Shown here one piece after another: positions 33,832 through 43,049 of a stretch of DNA of 64,000 nucleotides. The position numbers and the translations under genes are program-made. Source of the DNA: Helicobacter pylori. Its GTDB lineage: Bacteria; Campylobacterota; Campylobacteria; Campylobacterales; Helicobacteraceae. The stretch is from assembly GCF_030062585.1 (NCBI RefSeq), contig NZ_CP071935.1, positions 1,126,435 to 1,190,434 on the forward strand. The letters are read 5' to 3'. Numbering within the stretch: the stretch's first letter is position 1; every line of letters starts with the position of its first letter. The notes beneath the pieces are model-generated. The model had not been told where the DNA came from. It was given only the letters and a program-made list of their open reading frames with translations, and ran no database searches.

Positions 33832-36093
33832 ATGATTTATTGGTTGTATTTGGCGGTCTTTTTTTTGTTGAGCGCATTAGAGGCTAAAGAAATCGCTATG
33901 CAACGATTTGACAAACAAAACCATAAGATTTTTGAAATCCTTGCGGATAAAGTGAGCGCTAAGGACAATGTGATAACCGCATCAGGGAATGCGATCTTAT
34001 TGAATTATGATGTGTATATTCTAGCGGACAAGGTGCGTTATGATACCAAGACTAAAGAAGCGTTATTAGAGGGCAATATCAAGGTTTATAGGGGCGAGGG
34101 CTTGCTCGTTAAAACCGATTATGTGAAATTGAGCTTGAATGAAAAATATGAAATCATTTTCCCCTTTTATGTCCAAGACAGCGTGAGCGGGATTTGGGTG
34201 AGCGCGGATATCGCTAGCGGGAAGGATCAAAAATATAAGGTTAAAAACATGAGCGCTTCAGGGTGCAGCATTGATAACCCCATTTGGCATGTCAATGCGA
34301 CTTCAGGCTCATTCAACATGCAAAAATCGCATTTGTCTATGTGGAATCCTAAGATCTATGTCGGTGATATTCCTGTATTGTATTTGCCCTATATTTTCAT
34401 GTCCACTAGCAATAAAAGAACTACCGGGTTTTTATACCCTGAGTTTGGCACTTCCAACTTAGACGGCTTTATTTATTTGCAACCCTTTTATTTAGCCCCC
34501 AAAAACTCATGGGATATGACCTTTACCCCACAAATCCGCTATAAAAGGGGTTTTGGCTTGAATTTTGAAGCGCGCTACATCAACTCTAAAAACGACAGGT
34601 TTTTATTCAATGCACGCTATTTTAGGAATTACACTCAATATGTCAAACGCTATGATTTGAGGAATCAAAATATCTACGGATTTGAATTTTTAAGCTCTAG
34701 CAGGGACACTCTACAAAAATACTTTCATCTTAAGTCTAATATTGACAACGGGCATTACATTGACTTTTTATACATGAACGATTTGGACTATGTGCGTTTT
34801 GAAAAGGTTAATAAGCGTATCACGGACGCCACGCACATGTCTAGGGCGAATTACTACTTGCAAACAGAAAATCATTATTACGGCTTGAATATCAAGTATT
34901 TTTTAAACCTGAATAAAATCAACAATAACCGCACTTTCCAATCTGTCCCTAATTTGCAATATCATAAATATTTAAATTCTTTGTATTTTAAAAATTTGTT
35001 GTATTCGGTGGATTATCAGTTTAGAAACACCGCAAGAGAGATCGGCTATGGCTATGTGCAAAACGCTTTGAATGTGCCGGTGGGCTTGCAATTTTCTTTG
35101 TTTAAAAAGTATTTATCTTTAGGGCTTTGGAACGATCTCCAACTGTCTAATGTGGCTTTAATGCAATCTAAAAATTCTTTCGTGCCTACGATCCCTAATG
35201 AATCAAGGGAATTTGGGAATTTTGTGTCTTCAAATTTTTCCATGTATGTCAATACGGATTTAGCCAGAGAATACAACAAGCTTTTCCACACGATCCAACT
35301 AGAAGCGATTTTCAACATCCCTTATTACACCTTTAAAAACGGCTTGTTTTCTCAAAATATGTATGCTTTAAGCGCGCAAGCTTTAAACAGCTACACTTCG
35401 CCTTTATTGAGAGATTATGATTATCAAGGGCGTTTGTATGACTCGGTGTGGAATCCTAGCAGTATTTTACCTATCAATGCGAGCAATAAGACGGTGGATT
35501 TAACCCTAACGCAATACCTTTATGGCTTAGGGGGGCAAGAGTTGTTGTATTTTAAAATATCGCAACTCATCAATCTTGACGATAAAGTTTCGCCCTTTAG
35601 AATGCCACTAGAGAGCAAGATCGGGTTTTCGCCCTTAACGGGATTGAACATCTTTGGGAATGTCTTTTATTCGTTTTATCAAAACCGCTTAGAAGAAATC
35701 TCTGTGAACGCCAATTACCAACGCAAGTTTTTAAGCTTTAACCTCTCTTATTTTTTAAGAAACAATTTTAGCAGTGGGATTAATAGTATTGTAGAAAATC
35801 CTGCGGATTATTTAAAGGCGGGTTTTAGCAACGACTTTGGTTACTTTTCCATGAGCGCGGATGTGGGTTATGATATTAGAAACAATGTGGTTCTAAGTTG
35901 GAATGTGGGGATTTATAAAAAAATCCGTTGTTTTGGGATTGGCTTTCAATTCGTCAACCAAAGACGCCCTATCCTCACCGGCGATCCCAACCAACCTATA
36001 AGAGTGTTTGAAAATAACTATGTTAAGCTAGAATTAGACTTTTCACCGATCACTAAAACCAATGTAACTTACCGCTCTTTACAGCGTAAGTAA
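33832..36093 (+). CDS. lptD: LPS-assembly outer-membrane protein LptD
   Basis: This 753-residue outer-membrane translocon inserts LPS into the outer leaflet together with LptE. A signal peptide (residues 1-17, YWLYLAVFFLLSALEA) is followed by the OstA/jelly-roll domain (LADKVSAKDNVITASGNAIL; LLEGNIKVYRGEG), then the beta-barrel with its lateral-gate strands. It ends with the family tail ELDFSPITKTNVTYRSL. Also known as imp/ostA, linked to organic-solvent tolerance. Confidence 0.93.
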   Translation: MIYWLYLAVFFLLSALEAKEIAMQRFDKQNHKIFEILADKVSAKDNVITASGNAILLNYDVYILADKVRYDTKTKEALLEGNIKVYRGEGLLVKTDYVKLSLNEKYEIIFPFYVQDSVSGIWVSADIASGKDQKYKVKNMSASGCSIDNPIWHVNATSGSFNMQKSHLSMWNPKIYVGDIPVLYLPYIFMSTSNKRTTGFLYPEFGTSNLDGFIYLQPFYLAPKNSWDMTFTPQIRYKRGFGLNFEARYINSKNDRFLFNARYFRNYTQYVKRYDLRNQNIYGFEFLSSSRDTLQKYFHLKSNIDNGHYIDFLYMNDLDYVRFEKVNKRITDATHMSRANYYLQTENHYYGLNIKYFLNLNKINNNRTFQSVPNLQYHKYLNSLYFKNLLYSVDYQFRNTAREIGYGYVQNALNVPVGLQFSLFKKYLSLGLWNDLQLSNVALMQSKNSFVPTIPNESREFGNFVSSNFSMYVNTDLAREYNKLFHTIQLEAIFNIPYYTFKNGLFSQNMYALSAQALNSYTSPLLRDYDYQGRLYDSVWNPSSILPINASNKTVDLTLTQYLYGLGGQELLYFKISQLINLDDKVSPFRMPLESKIGFSPLTGLNIFGNVFYSFYQNRLEEISVNANYQRKFLSFNLSYFLRNNFSSGINSIVENPADYLKAGFSNDFGYFSMSADVGYDIRNNVVLSWNVGIYKKIRCFGIGFQFVNQRRPILTGDPNQPIRVFENNYVKLELDFSPITKTNVTYRSLQRK

Positions 36094-36107
36094 GAAAAGG
36101 AACAGAT

Positions 36108-36812
36108 TTGAATACGGACTTTAGCCATATCACCGATATAGAGAGCATGCGTTTTATCAATGAAGAAGACGCTTTAAACAAATTGATTAATGAAATCCAC
36201 ACGCGCCACATTGATTTAAAAGATTCCATCATGCTCGCTTTGAGTTTTAACGCCTTGTATTTGGCTCACGCTTTAGCGCAAAAATTTGGGGCGACTTATG
36301 ATATACTTTTTTTAGAACCTATCCTAGCCCCTTTAAACTCAAAATGCGAGATCGCTTTAGTGAGTGAAAGCATGGATATAGTGATGAATGAAAGCTTGAT
36401 TAATTCCTTTGACATCACTTTAGATTATGTTTATGGGGAAGCCAAGCGAGCTTATGAAGAAGACATTTTGTCCCACATCTATCAGTATCGCAAAGGCAAT
36501 GCGATCAAAAGCTTAAAAGATAAAAATATTTTTATCGTAGATAGGGGGATTGAAACCGGGTTTAGAGCAGGGTTAGGCGTGCAAACTTGCTTGAAAAAAG
36601 AATGCCAAGACATTTACATTTTAACCCCCATTCTCGCGCAAAATGTCGCTCAAGGCTTAGAAAGTTTGTGCGATGGGGTGATTAGCGTGTACCGCCCTGA
36701 ATGTTTTGTCTCTGTGGAGCATCATTATAAAGAACTCAAGCGATTAAGCAATGAAGAAATTGAAAAATACTTGGGCGCTAACAACGCGCCTAATTTAAAA
36801 AAGGAACATTAA
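36108..36812 (+). CDS. Phosphoribosyltransferase-like protein
   Basis: In this 234-residue protein, KNIFIVDRGIETGFRA resembles the PRPP-binding loop of type I phosphoribosyltransferases (vilVDDgiaTGaT), with one Asp replaced by Arg. DILFLEPILAPLNSKCEIAL fits the hood region seen in predicted PRTases. Substrate is unknown and activity may be altered by the changed loop. The start is TTG after AAAGGAACAGA. It ends 2 nt before pnp. HP1214 equivalent. Confidence 0.7.
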   Translation: MNTDFSHITDIESMRFINEEDALNKLINEIHTRHIDLKDSIMLALSFNALYLAHALAQKFGATYDILFLEPILAPLNSKCEIALVSESMDIVMNESLINSFDITLDYVYGEAKRAYEEDILSHIYQYRKGNAIKSLKDKNIFIVDRGIETGFRAGLGVQTCLKKECQDIYILTPILAQNVAQGLESLCDGVISVYRPECFVSVEHHYKELKRLSNEEIEKYLGANNAPNLKKEH

Positions 36813-36814
36813 AT

Positions 36815-38881
36815 ATGGATTTTATCACCATCAACTCTAGTAACAAAACCGAAGAATTCGCTCTCAAACAAGTGGCCAAACAAGCCACCAGCTCTCTAAT
36901 GTATCGCTTAGGAAAAACCATCATTTTAGCGAGCGTGTGTATAGAAAGAGAGCCTGTGAGTGGAGATTTTCTGCCTTTAGTGGTGCAGTTTTTAGAAAAA
37001 TCTTATGCAGCCGGTAAAATCCCGGGCGGTTTTGTCAAAAGAGAAGGCAGGGCGCAAGATTTTGAAATCTTAACCTCTAGGCTCATAGACAGGACTTTAC
37101 GCCCTTTATTCCCTAAAGATTACCGCTACCCTACCCAAATCACTTTAATGGTTTTAAGCCATGATATTGAAAACGACTTGCAAGTCTCTGCTTTAAACGC
37201 CGCTTCAGCCGCTCTCTTTTTGGCCCATATCGCTCCTATTAAAAGCGTGAGCGCTTGCAGGATCGCTAGGGTGGATAACAAATTTATCATTAACCCTAAC
37301 ACAAGCCTTTTGAATCAATCCAGTTTGGATCTGTTTGTGTCTGGCACAAAAGAGAGTTTGAACATGATAGAAATGCGCTCTTTAGGGCAACAATTAAACG
37401 CTTTAGAAGAGCCTTTAATGCTAAAAGCTTTAGAATTGGCTCAAAAAAGTTTGAAAGAAACTTGCACGCTTTATGAAGAGGTTTTCACGCCTCACCAAAA
37501 CGAGCTGCTTTTTAAAGAAAGCCAAGGAATAATTTTTAATGAAAGGCTGTTAGATTTATTAAAAAATCAGTATTTTGATGAAATCATTAAAGGCATTGAA
37601 AGTTCTGCTTTGAGCGAGCGAGAAAATGTTTTCAATGAAATTGCTAAAAAAATCAGTGAAGCCCACTCAGAATTCAGTTTAGAAGAAATTGAATGGTCTT
37701 TAGAAAAAGTGAAAAAAACTGAGATCAGACGCATGATTATTCAAGATAAAATCCGCCCGGATAAGCGCGCGTTAGAAGAAGTGCGGCCCATTTTGATAGA
37801 GAGCGATTTGCTCCCTATGGCGCACAGCTCCATTTTATTCACTAGGGGGCAAACGCAGAGCTTAGTGGTAGGGGTTTTAGGCACGGATAATGACGCTCAA
37901 ACCCATGAGAGTTTGGAGCATAAAACCCCTATCAAAGAGCGCTTCATGTTTCATTACAATTTCCCTCCTTTTTGCGTGGGCGAAGCGAGTTCTATTGGCG
38001 CGACTTCAAGGCGTGAATTAGGGCATGGGAATTTGGCTAAAAGGGCCTTAGAAACGAGCATTAAAAATAAAGAGCAGGTGATACGATTGGTTTCTGAGAT
38101 TTTAGAAAGCAATGGTTCAAGCTCAATGGCGAGCGTGTGTGCGGGGTCTTTAGCCCTTTATGCAAGCGGTGTGGAAATTTATGATTTAGTCGCTGGGGTG
38201 GCTATGGGCATGGTGAGCGAAGGGCAAGATCACGCTATTTTAAGCGATATTAGCGGCTTAGAAGACGCAGAAGGCGATATGGATTTTAAGATTGCCGGGA
38301 ATTTAGAAGGCATTACGGCTATGCAAATGGATACCAAAATGAGCGGTATTAGATTAGAGGTTTTATACCAAGCCTTACTCCAAGCTAAAGAAGCACGGAA
38401 ACATATTTTAAAAATCATGCATGAAGCGAAAGAAAAGATTGTGATCAATTTTTCCCATTTGCCCACGACTGAAATTTTTAATGTCGTGCCCGATAAAATT
38501 GTAGAAATTATCGGTCAAGGGGGGCGTGTGATTAAAGAGATAGTGGAAAAATTTGAGGTTAAAATTGATTTGAATAAACCGAGCGGTGAAGTGAAAATCA
38601 TGGGGAATAAAGAGCGTGTTTTAAAGACTAAGGAATTTATTTTGAACTATTTGCATTCTTTAGATCAAGAATTGGAGCAATACGCTATTGATGAGGTGCT
38701 AGAAGCTCAAGTGAAACGAATCGTGGATTTTGGGGCGTTTTTAAGCTTGCCTAAGGGGGGTGAAGGCTTGTTGAGAAAACAACACATGGACAGGTGTCAA
38801 GTGGCTTTAAAAGAAGGCGATAGCATCAGGTGTAGGGTGATTAGTTTCAATAAGGGTAAAATCGCTTTGGATTTAGCTTAA
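36815..38881 (+). CDS. pnp: Polynucleotide phosphorylase
   Basis: This phosphorolytic 3'-5' exoribonuclease of the degradosome has 688 residues with two RNase PH cores (the second with FMFHYNFPPFCVGEA and SDISGLEDAEGDMDFKIAG). A KH domain (VPDKIVEIIGQGGRVIKEI) and a C-terminal S1 domain (VKRIVDFGAFLSLPKGGEG) follow. The S1 domain ends abruptly without the usual tail. Confidence 0.96.
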   Translation: MDFITINSSNKTEEFALKQVAKQATSSLMYRLGKTIILASVCIEREPVSGDFLPLVVQFLEKSYAAGKIPGGFVKREGRAQDFEILTSRLIDRTLRPLFPKDYRYPTQITLMVLSHDIENDLQVSALNAASAALFLAHIAPIKSVSACRIARVDNKFIINPNTSLLNQSSLDLFVSGTKESLNMIEMRSLGQQLNALEEPLMLKALELAQKSLKETCTLYEEVFTPHQNELLFKESQGIIFNERLLDLLKNQYFDEIIKGIESSALSERENVFNEIAKKISEAHSEFSLEEIEWSLEKVKKTEIRRMIIQDKIRPDKRALEEVRPILIESDLLPMAHSSILFTRGQTQSLVVGVLGTDNDAQTHESLEHKTPIKERFMFHYNFPPFCVGEASSIGATSRRELGHGNLAKRALETSIKNKEQVIRLVSEILESNGSSSMASVCAGSLALYASGVEIYDLVAGVAMGMVSEGQDHAILSDISGLEDAEGDMDFKIAGNLEGITAMQMDTKMSGIRLEVLYQALLQAKEARKHILKIMHEAKEKIVINFSHLPTTEIFNVVPDKIVEIIGQGGRVIKEIVEKFEVKIDLNKPSGEVKIMGNKERVLKTKEFILNYLHSLDQELEQYAIDEVLEAQVKRIVDFGAFLSLPKGGEGLLRKQHMDRCQVALKEGDSIRCRVISFNKGKIALDLA

Positions 38882-38918
38882 AATTTTAAAAAGCGTTTTT
38901 TAAAAGCGTTTTTAAGCT
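38875..38918 (+). terminator. Probable terminator after pnp
   Basis: AGCTTAAAA (overlapping the pnp stop) pairs with TTTTTAAGCT. Between them are two copies of AAAAGCGTTTTT-like sequence that offer alternative stems with T-runs. Confidence 0.4.
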
Positions 38919-39013
38919 AGTTTATATTAGAATAAATCCTTGCTTGTATTTTTGAAAGTAGAGGAACGATTCGAAATGAAAATCAAGCCCAATTTTTGAA
39001 ACGGAGTGCGAAA

Positions 39014-39331
39014 ATGAAATTTTTAGCGTTATTTTTTCTGGCTTTAGCGGGCGTTGCTTTCGCTCATGATGGTGGAATGGGTGGGATGGATATGATTAAA
39101 TCTTATTCTATCTTAGGGGCGATGATCGGTTTAGGGATTGCCGCTTTTGGTGGGGCGATCGGTATGGGGAATGCGGCCGCAGCGACCATTACAGGCACAG
39201 CGAGAAACCCAGGAGTGGGCGGTAAATTGCTCACAACCATGTTTGTGGCCATGGCGATGATTGAAGCGCAAGTGATTTATACTCTAGTGTTTGCTATTAT
39301 CGCTATTTATAGTAACCCATTCTTAAGTTAA
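39014..39331 (+). CDS. atpE: ATP synthase F0 subunit c
   Basis: This proteolipid forms the rotor ring of the proton-driven ATP synthase. It has 105 residues: an N-terminal hydrophobic presequence (MKFLALFFLALAGVAFA), then the two-helix hairpin with the polar loop TARNPGVGGKL and the ion-binding Glu in MIEAQVIYTLV. I choose ATG 39014 after GGAGTGCGAAA over an upstream TTG at 38996. The other atp genes are not in this window. Confidence 0.95.
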   Translation: MKFLALFFLALAGVAFAHDGGMGGMDMIKSYSILGAMIGLGIAAFGGAIGMGNAAAATITGTARNPGVGGKLLTTMFVAMAMIEAQVIYTLVFAIIAIYSNPFLS

Positions 39332-39375
39332 GGGTTTTGATAGGCTAAATTATTGCTTAAAAAGCATGATTTAGC

Positions 39376-39381
39376 TATAAT
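39376..39381 (+). promoter_or_regulatory. -10 box of the tRNA-Leu pair
   Basis: TATAAT stands 19 nt before the first tRNA-Leu, giving a short precursor. Confidence 0.6.
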
Positions 39382-39399
39382 ATCTGTTTTAAATTTTTA

Positions 39400-39486
39400 G
39401 CACTGGTGGTGGAATTGGTAGACACGCCATCTTGAGGGGGTGGTGGGAGCAATCTCGTGCGAGTTCGAGTCTCGCCCAGTGCACCA
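39400..39486 (+). tRNA. tRNA-Leu (GAG)
   Basis: Acceptor GCACTGG pairs with CCAGTGC, followed by A and an encoded CCA. The anticodon stem CCATC/GGTGG encloses TTGAGGG, giving anticodon GAG. The long variable arm identifies a class II tRNA. Confidence 0.95.
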
Positions 39487-39540
39487 TTAAGTTTTTTTAA
39501 GGAATAAGTGGGTATAATCTCACTCTTTGCTCTATGATAC

Positions 39541-39627
39541 GCCGAAGTGGTGGAATTGGTAGACACGCTAGACTCAAAATCTGGTGGGAGCAATCTCGTG
39601 TCGGTTCGAGTCCGACCTTCGGCACCA
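39541..39627 (+). tRNA. tRNA-Leu (CAA)
   Basis: Acceptor GCCGAAG pairs with CTTCGGC, with A and encoded CCA. The loop CTCAAAA gives anticodon CAA, reading UUG. The D-arm and variable arm are nearly identical to the preceding tRNA-Leu, suggesting an old tandem duplication. Confidence 0.95.
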
Positions 39628-39660
39628 TTAATAGTAATCTTTTTCAATCTGCTTTTTATC

Positions 39661-39690
39661 TTTTTCGTTTAAAATTTTTTCGTTTAAAAT
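39661..39690. repeat. 15-bp tandem duplication
   Basis: TTTTTCGTTTAAAAT is present twice in direct succession without mismatch. Confidence 0.9.
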
Positions 39691-39840
39691 AGTTTTATCC
39701 CAAATAAATGCCAAATCAATGTGGATTAGCGGGTTTTTAAGCCTTTTTAAAGGATTGTTTAAGCGAATTTGAAGGGATTAAAAGAGAGAACGTTTTACTC
39801 TATTAATTTTTTACTCCATTTAAAGGAGCGTGAGTTTGGG

Positions 39841-39846
39841 TATAAT
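39841..39846 (+). promoter_or_regulatory. -10 box upstream of cysE
   Basis: TATAAT in the context GGGTATAATAGCATG lies 101 nt upstream of the cysE ATG. Confidence 0.5.
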
Positions 39847-39941
39847 AGCATGAAAAATTTGTATCAAGTTTTATTGGAATAGATGAGAAAAATCTGCTTA
39901 AGTCATGTTGATCCAGATATATTTTAACCGGAGACTCTGTC

Positions 39942-40457
39942 ATGCTAGATCTGTCTTATAGCCTGGAGCGTGTCTTGCAAGAAGACCCGGCAGCTAGGAA
40001 TAAGTGGGAGGTTCTCTTGCTTTATCCGGGCATTCATGCGCTGCTTTGTTACCGCCTAGCGCATGCGTTGCACAAGCGGAGGTTTTACTTCATCGCTCGT
40101 ACGCTTTCTCAGTTAGCACGCTTTATCACTGGGATAGAAATCCACCCGGGCGCTAAGATTGGGAGAGGGCTTTTTATCGATCATGGCATGGGTGTGGTGA
40201 TTGGCGAGACCACAGAGATTGGAGATGATGTTACCATTTATCATGGCGTAACTCTAGGGGGTACGGGCAAGTTCAAGGGCAAGCGCCACCCTACTTTAGG
40301 CAATCGTGTGGTAGTGGGGGCAGGGGCTAAGGTCTTGGGCGCGATTTATGTGGGCGATGATGTGAAGATTGGGGCTAATGCGGTGGTGCTTTCAGATTTA
40401 CCCACGGGTTCTACGGCTGTAGGTGCTAAAGCCAAAACCATCACAAAGGATCGTTAA
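39942..40457 (+). CDS. cysE: Serine O-acetyltransferase
   Basis: This enzyme makes O-acetylserine for cysteine synthesis. It has 171 residues, a short form with the left-handed beta-helix hexapeptide repeats complete ([36 protein letters not shown]) and the catalytic His in IDHGMG. Codon use differs from its neighbours: nine of eleven lysines are AAG and Leu CTG/CTC and GAC are frequent, while the window otherwise prefers AAA, TTA and GAT. This suggests horizontal acquisition. HP1210 equivalent, marking the left side of the iceA locus. Confidence 0.95.
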   Translation: MLDLSYSLERVLQEDPAARNKWEVLLLYPGIHALLCYRLAHALHKRRFYFIARTLSQLARFITGIEIHPGAKIGRGLFIDHGMGVVIGETTEIGDDVTIYHGVTLGGTGKFKGKRHPTLGNRVVVGAGAKVLGAIYVGDDVKIGANAVVLSDLPTGSTAVGAKAKTITKDR

Positions 40458-40676
40458 TTCTAGACAAGCGGTTGGAGTTTGCGCCATGTGGGTTATTTTG
40501 AGGTAAATTGATCAATGAGACTGATTTTATGAGAGTTAAGCGAGTTTGTTTTTAAGTTATTCTTTAGGGATTTTGCGATCAAATACTTAGGTTATGTTTA
40601 TCTGTTAGTTAGACTATAGACTAGATTGGTAGTTTGGCGTTGGATATATCACAATTTATATTTTAGGAGGTTTATA

Positions 40677-40856
40677 ATGGCGGTTGTAATTAAAGTCGTT
40701 AATGGCAAAATACAGGAATATGAGAATGGTAACTATAAGAGAACTTATGGTAGTAACGCTGTTAATGTGCAAGTTTCAGGTGGTGTAGTGGCTGTAACCA
40801 CATCAAAGGGTAAAGTGGAAGAATATAAGAATGGTAGTTATAAAAGAACCTACTAG
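40677..40856 (+). CDS. iceA2: IceA2 (59-residue, one-cassette form)
   Basis: This small protein occupies the iceA slot between cysE and the CATG methyltransferase gene. It has two similar ends, GKIQEYENGNYKRTY and GKVEEYKNGSYKRTY, around a Val-rich middle, as expected for the iceA2 allele (cassettes of 35 residues; 59 residues means one cassette). It is unrelated to iceA1, the NlaIII-like endonuclease homologue, so the restriction partner is absent. AGGAGG lies upstream of the ATG at good spacing. Function is unknown. Confidence 0.85.
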   Translation: MAVVIKVVNGKIQEYENGNYKRTYGSNAVNVQVSGGVVAVTTSKGKVEEYKNGSYKRTY

Positions 40857-41182
40857 AAAATAGGGCAATAGCGGCAAAAGCTTTGATGCATTCAGCTAGT
40901 AGGGGGTGTCGCTGTTTTTCTAGTGGTGTTTTAATGAGCAGTTGCGATAGAAAAAGTCTTTGTTTATAATAGGGGGTTGTTTCGTTGTTTTAATGAAGCG
41001 ATTGGTAGGGCGTGCGGTATTAAAAAACGATCATTGTTTCACATAGGATTGATTGGTTGGTTTTAGGATTATTTTAATCGTGGGGGTTAAGACTTATTCA
41101 TAATCAAGTTATGTTACAATACATAAAATTTAACTTTAATAATAGCCATACCATTTTCAAAGAAGCATACAAACACAGATCA
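40857..41182. other. Leader and spacer between iceA2 and hpyIM
   Basis: There is no gene here. TATAAT at 40965-40970 and TACAAT at 41115-41120 are candidate -10 boxes for the methyltransferase gene. GTTTTAATGA occurs twice within 60 bp. I see no iceA1 remnant. Confidence 0.45.
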
Positions 41183-42172
41183 ATGAACTACATCGGCTCT
41201 AAATACAAGCTCATTCCCTTTATTAAGGAAAATATCCATGCGGTTGCGGGCAACGATCTCTCTGGCGCGATTTTTTGTGATTTATTCGCTGGGACGGGCA
41301 TTGTGGGGCGTGCGTTTAAAAAAGCTGTTAATAAGATCATCTCTAATGATTTGGAATATTATAGCTTTGTTTTGAATCAAAATTATATCGGCAACATTCA
41401 AGAAATCCCCAATAAAGAAGAGCTTATTGATAGGCTCAATAGCGTTGCTTCAAAAAAAGGTTTTATCTATTCGCATTATTCTTTGGGGGGGAGTTCAAGG
41501 CAGTATTTTAGCGAAACAAACGCTCAAAAAATTGATGCGATGCGTCTAAAAATTGAAGAGCTTAAGCTTTCTCAAAACATTGATAACCATTCGTATTACT
41601 TTTTGCTCGCATCGTTATTAGAGAGCGCGGACAAGGTGGCTAACACCGCTTCAGTTTATGGGGCTTTTTTAAAACGCCTTAAAAAAAGCGCTCAAAAAGA
41701 ACTCATCTTAAAAGGCGCTCATTTTGATGTGAGTTTAAACGCTAATGAAGTGTATCAGCAAGACGCTAGCGAGTTGATCGGAAAGATTTCAGGGGATATT
41801 TTGTATTTAGACCCTCCTTACAATGCGAGACAATACGGGGCGAATTACCATTTATTGAACACGATTGCTGCTTATACGCCCTTTGCTCCAAAAGGCAAAA
41901 CCGGATTGCCCAGTTACCAGAAATCCTCTTTTTGCTCTCGTTCTCAAATCTTAAACGCTTTTGAAGACTTGATCAAAAAAGCGCGATTCAAATATATTTT
42001 TTTAAGCTATAACAATGAAGGGCTTATGAGCGAAACAGAGATTAAAAATATCTTAAAAAAATACGGCGCTTACTCCTTAATGACCAAAACCTACATGCGT
42101 TTTAAAGCGGATAACAAACGCACCCATAAAGCCGCACACACCAAAGAATGTTTGCATATTCTTATCAAATAA
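41183..42172 (+). CDS. hpyIM: M.HpyI adenine-N6 DNA methyltransferase (CATG)
   Basis: This type II methyltransferase, NlaIIIM homologue, modifies the adenine in CATG. SAM-binding motif I is DLFAGTGIVGRAF near residue 33 and the catalytic motif IV is LDPPYNARQYG near 209. The start MNYIGSKYKLIPFI is typical of this Dam-like class, so I choose ATG 41183. An in-frame ATG at 41111 overlaps a TACAAT -10-like box and is less likely. With iceA2 instead of iceA1 the enzyme is an orphan here. Orphan HpyI methylation is known to affect expression of other genes. Confidence 0.9.
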   Translation: MNYIGSKYKLIPFIKENIHAVAGNDLSGAIFCDLFAGTGIVGRAFKKAVNKIISNDLEYYSFVLNQNYIGNIQEIPNKEELIDRLNSVASKKGFIYSHYSLGGSSRQYFSETNAQKIDAMRLKIEELKLSQNIDNHSYYFLLASLLESADKVANTASVYGAFLKRLKKSAQKELILKGAHFDVSLNANEVYQQDASELIGKISGDILYLDPPYNARQYGANYHLLNTIAAYTPFAPKGKTGLPSYQKSSFCSRSQILNAFEDLIKKARFKYIFLSYNNEGLMSETEIKNILKKYGAYSLMTKTYMRFKADNKRTHKAAHTKECLHILIK

Positions 42173-42372
42173 GAATCAAAACAACCCAACCTTTAAGAAC
42201 GAGCTTTAAGTTAAAAAATCTAAAGAGCGTTAGAGTTTTAAATGAGGCTTTAGCAGGCGGTATTTGATTAAAACCAATCCAAGATACTCCAATAATGATA
42301 AAAATAATCGCTTAAATACCGCTTGAATAAGGTAAAATGAAACCAAAATAAGCCTATAAAAAAGGGGAAATC

Positions 42373-43041
42373 ATGGCGTTTGAAGTGGTTTTATGGGATT
42401 TTGATGGCGTGATTTTTGACAGCATGCATTTAAAATATGAAGGGTTTAAGGCGTTGTTTCAAAAGCATGGCAACGATAGTAAAGAGGGTTTGAAACAATT
42501 TGAAGTTTATCATTATCAAAGTGGGGGGATTTCAAGGAATGAAAAAATCCAATACTTTTATAATGAGATTTTAAAAACCCCTATCGCTCAAGAAGAAATA
42601 GAGGAATTAGCCCTAGAGTTTGGCGCTATCATAGAGCAAAAGCTTTTTGATAGGGGGCATTTGAACAGCGAAGTGATGGCGTTTATTGATAAACACTATC
42701 AAAATTATATTTTCCATATCGCTTCAGCGGCTTTGCATAGCGAATTGCAAGTGTTGTGCGAGTTTTTAGGGATCATTAAGTATTTTAAGAGCGTTGAAGG
42801 GAGTCCGCCTAATAAACCCAAGATCATCGCCAATATCATTCAAAAATACGCTTATAACCCAAGCCGCATGCTAATGATAGGCGATAGCGTCAATGACTAT
42901 GAAAGTGCTCAAGCTAATAAAGTGGCGTTTTTGGGTTACAACAGCAAGGTTTTGAAAAATTTAGTGGGGCAAGATGGCTATCAAGGGAAGTATTTGGAGG
43001 GCTTTAAAGGGTTTGATTTACAAAACTTTATAAAAGAGTAA
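42373..43041 (+). CDS. HAD-superfamily phosphatase
   Basis: A 222-residue haloacid-dehalogenase-like hydrolase with a helical cap. Motif I is LWDFDGVIFDSMHLKYEGF (nucleophile Asp and acid/base Asp) and the last motif is MLMIGDSVNDYESAQAN. It resembles phosphoglycolate phosphatase or beta-phosphoglucomutase; the substrate cannot be deduced. It is convergent with the flippase gene, 8 nt apart. HP1207 equivalent. Confidence 0.85.
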   Translation: MAFEVVLWDFDGVIFDSMHLKYEGFKALFQKHGNDSKEGLKQFEVYHYQSGGISRNEKIQYFYNEILKTPIAQEEIEELALEFGAIIEQKLFDRGHLNSEVMAFIDKHYQNYIFHIASAALHSELQVLCEFLGIIKYFKSVEGSPPNKPKIIANIIQKYAYNPSRMLMIGDSVNDYESAQANKVAFLGYNSKVLKNLVGQDGYQGKYLEGFKGFDLQNFIKE

Positions 43042-43049
43042 AGCCAGCT

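Larger units (their letters stand above)
39628..39941. other. Intergenic region between tRNA-Leu and cysE
   Basis: These 314 bp have no ORF. They contain a perfect 15-bp tandem duplication (39661-39690) and a TATAAT at 39841-39846 that likely serves cysE with a leader of about 90 nt. Confidence 0.55.
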
